Part shown: in pieces, positions 40,422-47,902 of the stretch
Position numbering within the stretch: position 1 is the stretch's first letter
Layout of the letters: every line of letters begins with the position of its first letter
From: Arthrobacter sp. Alg241-R88
GTDB lineage: Bacteria > Actinomycetota > Actinomycetes > Actinomycetales > Micrococcaceae
Direction: 5' to 3'
Assembly (NCBI RefSeq): GCF_900537115.1
Contig: NZ_UNRG01000003.1
Span: 186,001-250,000, forward strand
DNA: 64,000 nucleotides
Translations under genes and position numbers: made by a program
Notes under the pieces: model-generated
What the model was told of the DNA's origin: nothing
Database searches by the model: none
Seen by the model: only the letters and a program-made list of their open reading frames with translations

Positions 40422-42107
40422 TCAGGAGAGCAGTGCCCGCCGCAGAGTATCCAGACCGACGGAGCCGATGTTCAAAGCCCTTGTGTGGAACTCTTTCAGG
40501 TCGAAGCCGGGGCGGGCTTCGAGTTCTGCGCGGATCTGTTCCCAGAGGCGCTGGCCTACCTTGTAGGAGGGTGCCTGGCCTGGCCAGCCGAGGTATCGGG
40601 TGAACTCAAAGTTGAGCTGTCCCTCGCTGATGGGGAGGTTCTGTTTCAGGAATTCGTAGCCCTTGTCCGCAGTCCAGGTGCCGGAGCCCCAGCGTTCGGG
40701 GACTTCGAGTTCGAGGTGGACGCCGATGTCGAACACCACGCGGGCGGCGCGCATCCGCTGCATGTCCAGCATGCCCATGTGGTCACCGGGATCGGCCAGG
40801 TAGCCCAGTTCCTGCATCAGCTTCTCGGCGTAGAGTGCCCAGCCCTCGCCATGGCCGGAGGTCCAGCAGACGTTCCGGCGCCATTTGTTCAGCAGTTCGC
40901 GGCGGTAGGTGGCAGTGGCCACCTGGAGGTGGTGGCCGGGAACGCCTTCATGGAACACTGTGGTGGTCTCTGCCCAGGTGGTAAAGCTGTCCTCACCCGC
41001 GGGGACGGACCACCACATGCGGCCGGGGCGGCTGAAGTCGTCGGACGGGCCGGTGTAGTAGATGCCGCCCTCATCGGTGGGGGCGATGAGGCACTCGAGT
41101 TTCCTCATAACGTCCGGGATGTCGAAATGGACGCCGGCCAGTTCCGCCACGGCTTTGTCGGAGAGTTCCTGCATCCACTCCCGCAGCGCCTCCTTTCCCT
41201 TCAGCTGGCGTGCGGGATCGTTGTTCAGGATCTCCTTGGCCTCGGCGATGGTGGCACCGGCCTTGATGGTGTGCGCCACCTGTTCCTGCTGGGCGATGAG
41301 GCGGTCGAGTTCCTCCACTCCCCAGGCGTAGGTTTCCTCCAGGTCCACGGTTGCGCCAAGGAAGGAACGCGAGGCCAGCGCATACCGGGCCCGGCCCACG
41401 GCGTCCTTTTCGGGCGCGGCGGGCAGCAGCTCGGTCCGGAGGAACCCGGCCAGTCCGGCGTAGGCGCTCCGGGCGGCGGCAGCCCCGGCGTCGAGCTCTT
41501 CCTGAACGGCGGCGGGCAGGGGCCCGGCGGCGGTGGATGCTCCGGCCGCTAGCTTCGCGAAGAAGCCGTCCTCCGCTGCGTACTTTGTGGTCTGCTCAAT
41601 AACTATGTTTACTTGGCGCGCGGCGGAAACCCGGCCTGCGTCCCTCGCCTGCCGCAGGGAGTCGATGTAGCCGGCAATAGCCCCCGGGACGTTAGATGCG
41701 CGGCCGGCGATGTGCCGCCAGTCCTGCTCGGTTTCCGTGGGCATGAGATCGAAGATGGCGCGGATGTCCTGGGCGGGGGAGGCGATGTTGTTCAGGTCCG
41801 CGTACTCCCAGCCGGAGGCATGGATCAGCAGCTGCAGGCCCAGCCTCTCCTGCATGGCGTCAAGGGTGACGGCGTCGACGTCGTCCTCGGGCTCGAGTCC
41901 CTCAAGGTCGGTGAGGGCCTTCCGCGCAGCCTCCGCGAACTCCGCGATGCCGGCGGGGGAGAAATCCTGGTATTCGGTCTCGTGTCCGGGCACGCCCAGA
42001 GTGGTGGCGAAGGACGGATTGAGCCGGATGAGCGTGTCCGTGTATTCGTCCGCGACGGCATCGATGCGGGTTTTCGGGCGGGCGGCGGGAGCAGTGTCTG
42101 TAGTCAC
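40422..42107 (-). CDS. DUF885 family protein (predicted metal-dependent hydrolase)
   Basis: The 561-residue protein belongs to DUF885, helical proteins with a zinc-peptidase-like HExxH-type motif. The motif appears as HEGVPGHHLQVATATYRREL near residue 386, with a downstream SGHGEGWALYAEKLMQELGY that supplies the third ligand. Members are thought to be peptidases or carboxypeptidase-like hydrolases. It has no signal peptide and is probably cytoplasmic. It starts at GTG 41 nt after the acyl-CoA carboxylase epsilon gene on the same strand, so it may be read through from accD-accE. Confidence 0.88.
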   Translation of the reverse strand: MTTDTAPAARPKTRIDAVADEYTDTLIRLNPSFATTLGVPGHETEYQDFSPAGIAEFAEAARKALTDLEGLEPEDDVDAVTLDAMQERLGLQLLIHASGWEYADLNNIASPAQDIRAIFDLMPTETEQDWRHIAGRASNVPGAIAGYIDSLRQARDAGRVSAARQVNIVIEQTTKYAAEDGFFAKLAAGASTAAGPLPAAVQEELDAGAAAARSAYAGLAGFLRTELLPAAPEKDAVGRARYALASRSFLGATVDLEETYAWGVEELDRLIAQQEQVAHTIKAGATIAEAKEILNNDPARQLKGKEALREWMQELSDKAVAELAGVHFDIPDVMRKLECLIAPTDEGGIYYTGPSDDFSRPGRMWWSVPAGEDSFTTWAETTTVFHEGVPGHHLQVATATYRRELLNKWRRNVCWTSGHGEGWALYAEKLMQELGYLADPGDHMGMLDMQRMRAARVVFDIGVHLELEVPERWGSGTWTADKGYEFLKQNLPISEGQLNFEFTRYLGWPGQAPSYKVGQRLWEQIRAELEARPGFDLKEFHTRALNIGSVGLDTLRRALLS

Positions 42108-42147
42108 ACCACGAGACTAACGCCCGGAAGGCGGGAAGGTCCGCCTT

Positions 42148-42441
42148 TCAGCCGCGGCTTCGCTTCCACGCACCGGGCCCCGGCGTGGGGGCCAGCCGCA
42201 ACTGCTGCCGGCGCACCCAGTGCCGCACCGACGGCTTGCCGGCGGGTGCGGGCTCCCCGCCTCCCAGGGAAAGGACGACGGCGGTCAGTGCCGCCAGTTC
42301 CTCGGCCGTCGGCTGGCCTTTGACAACAGACAGCACGGGGGCGGCAGGCGCGGTGGTTTCGGCAGGCTCGGTGGCTGGGCCCACGCCGGCGAGGGACCCG
42401 GCTTGAGCTTGCGAGGGCTGGGAGCCGGTGGGGACGGTCAC
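42148..42441 (-). CDS. accE: Acyl-CoA carboxylase epsilon subunit
   Basis: The small epsilon chain strengthens alpha-beta assembly in actinobacterial acyl-CoA carboxylases. The 97-residue protein has a disordered Thr/Ala/Pro-rich first half and the family core [20 protein letters not shown] followed by VLSLGGG. It ends with the basic tail [20 protein letters not shown]. The GTG start overlaps the accD stop (GTGA), so it is coupled to it. It pairs with the beta chain and, by inference, with the alpha chain encoded 8 kb away. Confidence 0.9.
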   Translation of the reverse strand: MTVPTGSQPSQAQAGSLAGVGPATEPAETTAPAAPVLSVVKGQPTAEELAALTAVVLSLGGGEPAPAGKPSVRHWVRRQQLRLAPTPGPGAWKRSRG

Positions 42442-44021
42442 AGCGGGATGTTCCCATGCTTCTTGGTGGGAAGGCTGGCACGTTTGTCGCGGAGCGCACG
42501 CAGCCCCTTGATGATCTGGGTCCTGGTTTCGGAGGGGGCAATGACGGCGTCGACGTAGCCAAGTTCGGCCGCCTGGTACGGGTTCAGGAGCTCTTCCTCG
42601 TACTGCCGGATCACTTCGGCCCGCCGCGCCTCGACGTTTCCGCCGGCCTCGGCAACGGCTGCGAGGTCGCGGCGGTAAAGGATGTTGACGGCTCCCTGCG
42701 CGCCCATCACGCCGATCTGCGCGGTGGGCCACGCCAGGTTCAGGTCGGCGCCCAGCTTCTTGGAGCCCATCACGATGTAAGCGCCGCCATAGGCCTTGCG
42801 GGTGATCACGGTGAGCTTGGGCACGGTGGCCTCGGCGTAGGCGTACAGGAGCTTGGCGCCGCGGCGGATGATGCCCTGGAATTCCTGGTCCTTGCCGGGC
42901 AGGAACCCGGGGACGTCCACCAGGGTGATGATGGGGATGTTGAACGCGTCGCAGTGGCGGACAAAGCGGGCGGCCTTTTCGGAGGCAGCGATGTCCAGGG
43001 TGCCGGCGAACTGCAGGGGCTGGTTGGCCACGATTCCCACCGTGTGGCCCTCCACCCGGCCGTATCCGATCATCACGTTGGGCGCGTACAGGGCCTGCAT
43101 CTCCAGGAAGTGGGCGTCATCCACGATCTGCTCAACAACGCTGCGCATGTCGTAGGGCTGGTTCGCCGAATCAGGGATCAGCGTGTCCAGGGCGAGGTCG
43201 TCGTCGTCGACCTCCAGCTCCTGCTGGTGCTCCAGCACGGGTGCCTCGGCGAGGTTGTTGGAGGGCAGGAAGTCCAGCAGTTCACGCACGAATTCGATGG
43301 CGTCGGCTTCGTCGGCGGCAAGGTAGGTGGAGGTGCCGGTGGTGGCGTTGTGCTGGCGTGCGCCGCCCAGGGTTTCCATGTCCACGTCCTCGCCGGTGAC
43401 GGTCTTGATGACGTCCGGGCCGGTGATGAACATGTGCGAGGTTTTGTCCACCATCACCACGTAGTCGGTGAGGGCGGGGGAGTAGGCCGCACCGCCGGCG
43501 GAGGGGCCCATGATCAGGGAGATCTGCGGGACCACACCTGAGGCGTGGACGTTGTTGCGGAAGATATCGGCGAACATGGCCAGCGAGGCCACGCCTTCCT
43601 GGATGCGGGCTCCGCCGCCGTCCAGGATACCCACCACGGGGCAGCCGTTCCGGAGTGCGAACTCCTGTACCTTGACGATCTTTTCGCCGTTGACCTGGCT
43701 GAGGGAGCCGCCGTAAACGGAGAAGTCCTGGCTGTAGACGGCTACGGGACGCCCGTCCACGGTGCCGTACCCGGAGACCAGGCCGTCGCCCAGCGGCTTC
43801 TTCTTCTCCATGCCGAATGCGGTGGAGCGGTGTACTGCCAGGGCATCGAATTCCACGAAGGAGTCCTCATCCAGCAGGAGGGCGATGCGTTCCCGGGCGG
43901 TGTTCTTGCCGCGGGCGTGCTGCTTTTCGATCGCTTCGGGGCCGGAGGGCTGTTCGGCACGGGCCTGGCGGTCGCGGAAATCGGCGATCTTTCCCGCTGT
44001 CGTTGTCAGATCGTGGCTCAT
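42438..44021 (-). CDS. accD: Acyl-CoA carboxylase beta chain (carboxyltransferase)
   Basis: The beta chain transfers the carboxyl group from biotin to an acyl-CoA. The 527-residue protein has the N- and C-terminal crotonase-like carboxyltransferase domains: [57 protein letters not shown] and [20 protein letters not shown]. The layout and length fit propionyl/acetyl-CoA type AccD. The ATG at 44021 follows GGAGA at 9 nt; the longer frame from 44108 is unsupported. It leads the accD-accE operon. A TAGACT -10-like element on the minus strand (44130-44135) and the carboxylase palindrome at 44158-44174 lie upstream. Confidence 0.95.
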   Translation of the reverse strand: MSHDLTTTAGKIADFRDRQARAEQPSGPEAIEKQHARGKNTARERIALLLDEDSFVEFDALAVHRSTAFGMEKKKPLGDGLVSGYGTVDGRPVAVYSQDFSVYGGSLSQVNGEKIVKVQEFALRNGCPVVGILDGGGARIQEGVASLAMFADIFRNNVHASGVVPQISLIMGPSAGGAAYSPALTDYVVMVDKTSHMFITGPDVIKTVTGEDVDMETLGGARQHNATTGTSTYLAADEADAIEFVRELLDFLPSNNLAEAPVLEHQQELEVDDDDLALDTLIPDSANQPYDMRSVVEQIVDDAHFLEMQALYAPNVMIGYGRVEGHTVGIVANQPLQFAGTLDIAASEKAARFVRHCDAFNIPIITLVDVPGFLPGKDQEFQGIIRRGAKLLYAYAEATVPKLTVITRKAYGGAYIVMGSKKLGADLNLAWPTAQIGVMGAQGAVNILYRRDLAAVAEAGGNVEARRAEVIRQYEEELLNPYQAAELGYVDAVIAPSETRTQIIKGLRALRDKRASLPTKKHGNIPL

Positions 44022-44157
44022 CAAAATATCTCCGGCTCTGTAGCAGATTGGTCCTGTGGCGCTGTCCTTCGTGGCAGGTCCGATGCGGGACTTAAGTAGC
44101 ATCCACACAAAAAACGAACCTTGCTGGCTAGTCTAGTGACGCTTCTGACGCCCGCCG

Positions 44158-44174
44158 CTGTAGAAAACCTACAA
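44158..44174. promoter_or_regulatory. Palindrome upstream of accD, near copy of the accA3 site
   Basis: On the minus strand this reads TTGTAG-GTTTT-CTACAG, 11 of 12 arm bases matching the perfect accA3-upstream site, with the same 5-nt spacer length. It is 137 nt upstream of accD and just beyond the likely -35 of the TAGACT promoter. Confidence 0.6.
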
Positions 44175-44202
44175 TTTTCTGCCGTGCCGCCGCCCGGCGC
44201 AC

Positions 44203-44224
44203 TATGTTACTCGCCAGTAACATA
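44203..44224. promoter_or_regulatory. 22-bp palindrome overlapping the SDR gene promoter
   Basis: TATGTTACT-CGCC-AGTAACATA is a perfect 9-4-9 inverted repeat, ending 20 nt before the SDR start and likely overlapping its -35 region. A second partial pair, GTAAC-N8-GTTAC, extends it toward 44234. Size and symmetry suit a TetR-type dimer; no such gene is adjacent. Confidence 0.65.
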
Positions 44225-44231
44225 ACTGGGT

Positions 44232-44237
44232 TACAGT
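44232..44237 (+). promoter_or_regulatory. -10 element, probably leaderless SDR transcript
   Basis: TACAGT stands 7 nt before the ATG at 44245 and no ribosome-binding site is present, the usual pattern of leaderless actinobacterial genes. Confidence 0.5.
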
Positions 44238-44244
44238 GGATTTT

Positions 44245-45132
44245 ATGACTTTGAGCAACGACGCTTCGGGATCGCCTGCCAGCCCCTACCAGCCCACCGG
44301 TACCCTCCGTGGCCGCACCATCCTGATCTCCGGCGGAAGCCGTGGAATCGGGCTGGCCATTGCCACGAGGGCGGCGCAGGACGGCGCCAACATTGTGCTG
44401 CTGGCCAAGACCGGGGAGCCGCATCCGAAACTTGAAGGCACCGTCTACACGGCTGCCGAACAGTTGGAGGCGGCTGGCGGCCAAGCGCTTCCGCTGGTTG
44501 GCGACGTCCGGCGTGACGAGGACGTGGCGGGAGCTGTTTCTGCCGCCCTGGACCGGTTCGGGGGCATCGACATCGTTGTGAACAACGCCTCTGCCATTGA
44601 CCTGTCCGGCACTGATGCCGTGGACATGAAAAAGTACGACCTAATGCAGGACATCAATGTCCGCGGGACGTTCCTGCTGTCCAAGCTGGCCTTGCCTGCG
44701 CTGCGCGCCTCCGCCAGCGGTCACATCCTCACGCTTTCACCCCCGCTGAACCTTGATCCGCACTGGGCCGGAAAGCACCTGGCCTACACCATGGCGAAGT
44801 ACGGGATGAGCCTGACCACCCTGGGGCTCGCCGAGGAGCTGAAGGGCGACGGTATCAGCGTCAACTCACTGTGGCCGTGCACCCTGATCGACACAGCAGC
44901 CATCCGCAACATGCCCCGCGGCGACCACATGGTCCAGGCCGCCCGCGGGCCGCAGATCATGGCTGATGCCGCCCACGCCGTATTGACCGGCGCCAATCTT
45001 CGCCCCGGCGGTGCCGCCAGCGGCAACTTCTACACCGATGAAGAGGTGCTTGCCGCAGCCGGCGTGAAGGACTTCCGCCCCTACAGCCTGGGGGCAGCGG
45101 AGGACCGGCTGGTCCCGGACATCTTCCTGTAG
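44245..45132 (+). CDS. SDR family oxidoreductase (HSDL2-like)
   Basis: The 295-residue classical-like short-chain dehydrogenase has TILISGGSRGIGLAIATRAAQ for NAD(P) binding, NNAS after strand 4, and an active-site stretch with Ser/Tyr/Lys (ILTLSPPLN, then YTMAKYGMSL). These match the HSDL2/citronellol-dehydrogenase-like group, in which SPP replaces the usual SS and the catalytic YxxxK reads YTMAK. The substrate is unknown, perhaps a fatty-acyl or isoprenoid compound. It is divergent from accD with a perfect palindrome in its promoter. A GTG at 44236 is a less likely start. Confidence 0.9.
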   Translation: MTLSNDASGSPASPYQPTGTLRGRTILISGGSRGIGLAIATRAAQDGANIVLLAKTGEPHPKLEGTVYTAAEQLEAAGGQALPLVGDVRRDEDVAGAVSAALDRFGGIDIVVNNASAIDLSGTDAVDMKKYDLMQDINVRGTFLLSKLALPALRASASGHILTLSPPLNLDPHWAGKHLAYTMAKYGMSLTTLGLAEELKGDGISVNSLWPCTLIDTAAIRNMPRGDHMVQAARGPQIMADAAHAVLTGANLRPGGAASGNFYTDEEVLAAAGVKDFRPYSLGAAEDRLVPDIFL

Positions 45133-45155
45133 GCGGCAGCACTACGCGTATCGGG

Positions 45156-45181
45156 AGGATTTAGCTCGGTAGGATTTAGCT
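45156..45181 (+). repeat. Tandem duplicated ribosome-binding segment before birA
   Basis: AGGATTTAGCT occurs twice, at 45156-45166 and 45171-45181, 15 bp apart; the second copy runs into the birA ATG and its AGGA is the likely ribosome site. Confidence 0.7.
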
Positions 45182-46090
45182 ATGGATGACGCACACACCC
45201 CCGGTACGCCCCTGAACCGGAGGGACCTGGCGGATCAGGACTTCCTGTCCGCCACCGGCATCCCCCGGCTGGAGGTAGTGGACTCCACCGGGTCCACCAA
45301 CGCTGACCTCCTTCGGTCCGTCACCGTCGAGCCTGCTGCCTGGCCCGACTTATCCGTGCTCACAGCCGAGTATCAGACGGCAGCGCGCGGCCGGCTGGAC
45401 CGGCACTGGGAAGCGCCGCCGCTGAGCTCCATTTCCGTTTCCGTTGTCCTGCGGCCCGCCAACGCAGAAGGACGGCCGCTGCCCACGCAGACCTATTCCT
45501 GGTTGTCGCTTGTTGCCGCCCTGGCCCTGCGCGAAACCCTCCTGGAAACGGCCGGTATCCCCGCCGAACTGAAGTGGCCCAACGATGTGCTGGTGCGGGG
45601 CAGGAAGATCGCCGGCATCCTGGCGCAACTTGGTCCCATGGTGGACGGTTCCGTGCCGCCCGTCATCCTGGGAACCGGCCTGAACGTCACCCTCGCTGCA
45701 GCGGACCTTCCGGTCCCCACCGCCACCTCCGTGATGCTGGAGGACGCCACCACGGTGGACCGGACCTTGCTCCTGAAGAGATACCTTTCGAAGTTTGCTG
45801 TCCTGTACCGCAGCTTCTGCAATGCCGACGGCGACCCGGCGGCAGGGATGGCAGGCGGCACTTCACTGCACAAGCGCGTGGAGGCGGCCATGGTCACCCT
45901 GGGCAAGCAGGTGCGCGCCCAGCTTCCGGGGGACCACGAAATCATCGGCCACGCGTCCCGGCTCGACGACTACGGGTCGCTGCTGGTGGTGGACCGCGAC
46001 TCCCGCGAGCACGTGGTCACCGCCGGGGATGTGGTGCACCTGCGGCCGTGGACCTCCCCGGACGCCTCCGGCCAAGGCGGTTATGCGTAG
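45182..46090 (+). CDS. birA: Biotin--[acetyl-CoA-carboxylase] ligase
   Basis: BirA attaches biotin to the carrier lysine of acyl-CoA carboxylase. The 302-residue protein has the ligase motif DSTGSTNADLL, RGRLDRHW in the nucleotide loop, and KWPNDVLVRGRKIAGILAQL. There is no N-terminal helix-turn-helix, so it is a group I ligase and not a biotin repressor; the palindromes upstream of the carboxylase genes need another regulator. The C-terminal SH3-like domain (GHASRLDDYGSLLVVDRDS) is present. The end overlaps the PH-domain gene by 8 nt. Confidence 0.95.
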   Translation: MDDAHTPGTPLNRRDLADQDFLSATGIPRLEVVDSTGSTNADLLRSVTVEPAAWPDLSVLTAEYQTAARGRLDRHWEAPPLSSISVSVVLRPANAEGRPLPTQTYSWLSLVAALALRETLLETAGIPAELKWPNDVLVRGRKIAGILAQLGPMVDGSVPPVILGTGLNVTLAAADLPVPTATSVMLEDATTVDRTLLLKRYLSKFAVLYRSFCNADGDPAAGMAGGTSLHKRVEAAMVTLGKQVRAQLPGDHEIIGHASRLDDYGSLLVVDRDSREHVVTAGDVVHLRPWTSPDASGQGGYA

Positions 46091-46682
46091 AAGCCTTGTC
46101 CCGGGCGAACAGGTGATTGTTTCCACCCGCCCGCAGCCGAGGAAACTCTCAGGTGCCGCGGCTGCCTTTATCCTCTCGCCGGCAATTGCGGCCTATTTTT
46201 CGGCGTGGGTGATCCGGGGCGAAGCCGGGCGGGCAGTCCCTGCTCTTTCCGGCCGGTGGACTCCTTGGCTTGTGACGGGCTGCATCCTCGCGGCTGCTTC
46301 GGTGTGGCTGGGTTTCTGCCTGCCCCGGCTCCTGCGGTGGCACGGGACCCGCTACACGCTGACCAGCAGGAGGATGGTGGCGAGGTCCGGTATGTGGAAG
46401 CGGCAGGACCGGCAGGTGAACCTGGCATCGGTCCGAAACCTGACTGTCCATGAGTCGGTCCTGCAACGCCTCTTCCGTTCGGGGAATATATCCTTGGAAA
46501 CCGGACACCAGGGAGTGGTCACTCTCCAGGATGTGCCGGAAGTGGCGAGGTTCCGGGACTTTATCCTTGATGCCATCGAGGACCTGCCGGACGAGGACGA
46601 TGCCCAGCCGGGCCGAACAACGGATTACCCCGCCGGGGCTTTGCCGTGGGAAATGAAAGAAGGTGGACCAGATGAACGATGA
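46083..46682 (+). CDS. PH domain-containing membrane protein
   Basis: The 199-residue protein has two transmembrane helices (about residues 24-44 and 57-79) followed by a bacterial PH (bPH2/DUF304) domain: RWHGTRYTLTSRRMVARSGM, then VNLASVRNLTVHESVLQRLF and GNISLETG. Actinobacterial proteins of this type are membrane bound with unknown function. The ATG at 46083 overlaps the birA end by 8 nt, and its own end overlaps the adenylate cyclase start by 11 nt, so the three genes look translationally linked. Confidence 0.85.
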   Translation: MRRSLVPGEQVIVSTRPQPRKLSGAAAAFILSPAIAAYFSAWVIRGEAGRAVPALSGRWTPWLVTGCILAAASVWLGFCLPRLLRWHGTRYTLTSRRMVARSGMWKRQDRQVNLASVRNLTVHESVLQRLFRSGNISLETGHQGVVTLQDVPEVARFRDFILDAIEDLPDEDDAQPGRTTDYPAGALPWEMKEGGPDER

Positions 46683-47796
46683 GCACCAGCAGGAACGCGT
46701 CGAATCCATTGCGCCCACTCCTGCCCCTGACGCCCACCCGGCCACCGGCACCATGTCCGCCGAAAGGCTGGCTATGAAGGCCCTGGAAGCCCGCCTGCTG
46801 GGCGGGGAACGCAAGCTCCGCCGTCGTGAAGTCGCCGCCGGTGCGGGGCTGTCGCTGCTGTCGGCACGCAAACTTTGGCGTGCCCTGGGGTTTCCCAATT
46901 TCGGCGACGAGGATGTTGCCTTCACGGAGCGCGACCAGGCAGCACTCTCCAACGTGGTGGACCTGGTCCGTTCAGGGAAGCTGACGGAGGAAGCGGCCAT
47001 CTCCGTCACCCGCTCCATCGGGCAAATGACCGACCGCATGGTGGTCTGGCAGATCGAGGCCCTGGTGGAAGACATGGTGCACGAACAGGGCGTCACCGAT
47101 GCCGTTGCCCGCAAGCGCCTGGTGAACGAGCTTCCGGCGCTGGTGGACGCGCTGGAAGAAATGCTGGTCTACTCCTGGCGCCGCCAGCTCAACGCTGGCG
47201 TCCAGCGGCTCGCCGTCCGCGCGGAAGCCGGCCTGCAGGCCAGTGAGGAAGGCCGCGAAGGCGACGAGGACGACGCCCCGTTGCCCCTGGCACGTGCTGT
47301 CGGCTTCGCGGACCTGGTTTCCTACACCAGCCTGTCCCGCCGGATGAACGAAAAGACCCTGGCCCGGCTGGTCCAGCGGTTTGAAAACAAGTGCGCGGAA
47401 ATCATCTCCGTTGGCGGTGGCCGCCTGGTCAAGACCGTGGGCGACGAAGTCCTCTACATCGCGGAAACGCCCGCGGCCGGTGCTGAAATCTCCTTGGCAC
47501 TCGCCCAGGCCTTCACCGAGGACGAGATTCTGCCGGAAGCCCGGGTGGCAATGGTCTGGGGAAGGATCCTGTCCCGGCTCGGCGATATCTACGGCCCCAC
47601 CGTGAACCTTGCGGCCCGACTCACCACGCTGGCGGACCCGGGCACGGTGCTCGTGGACTCCATGACTGCCTCGGCCCTGGAGCACGACGAACGGTTTGTG
47701 ATGGTGCCGCAGCCGCCCGAGAACGTCCGTGGTTTCGGCGAGATCCGGCCGGTGCGTCTCACCCGCGGGCTTGGCAAAGGGTTGGTCCTGGACTAG
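46672..47796 (+). CDS. Class III adenylate cyclase with N-terminal regulatory domain
   Basis: The 374-residue soluble protein has an N-terminal helical region with a MerR/HTH-like feel (RKLRRREVAAGAGLSLLSAR) that matches the regulatory domain of mycobacterial cyclases Rv1264 and Rv2212, then a class III catalytic domain. Metal-binding aspartates are in VGFADLVSYTSLSRRM (about residue 214) and VKTVGDEVLY (about 257); the transition-state Asn/Arg pair is in GPTVNLAARL (about 310). It therefore probably makes cAMP as a head-to-tail dimer. AAGGTGG precedes the ATG. Its end is 106 nt before the first giant surface-protein gene, with an AT-rich gap containing TATATT. Confidence 0.93.
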   Translation: MNDEHQQERVESIAPTPAPDAHPATGTMSAERLAMKALEARLLGGERKLRRREVAAGAGLSLLSARKLWRALGFPNFGDEDVAFTERDQAALSNVVDLVRSGKLTEEAAISVTRSIGQMTDRMVVWQIEALVEDMVHEQGVTDAVARKRLVNELPALVDALEEMLVYSWRRQLNAGVQRLAVRAEAGLQASEEGREGDEDDAPLPLARAVGFADLVSYTSLSRRMNEKTLARLVQRFENKCAEIISVGGGRLVKTVGDEVLYIAETPAAGAEISLALAQAFTEDEILPEARVAMVWGRILSRLGDIYGPTVNLAARLTTLADPGTVLVDSMTASALEHDERFVMVPQPPENVRGFGEIRPVRLTRGLGKGLVLD

Positions 47797-47902
47797 CGGC
47801 ACACATTTATCCATTTGTTGGTTTTTGCCGTTATATTTGTTGTGCCCGGCTGTGAATGCCGGAAGCCGGCCGTTGCCGGGGTCTACCTGGGGGAACCGTT
47901 CC

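Noticed and set aside
47797..47902. Riboswitch before the first giant gene
   Set aside because: AT-rich sequence with only short GC stems; no known riboswitch core is visible.
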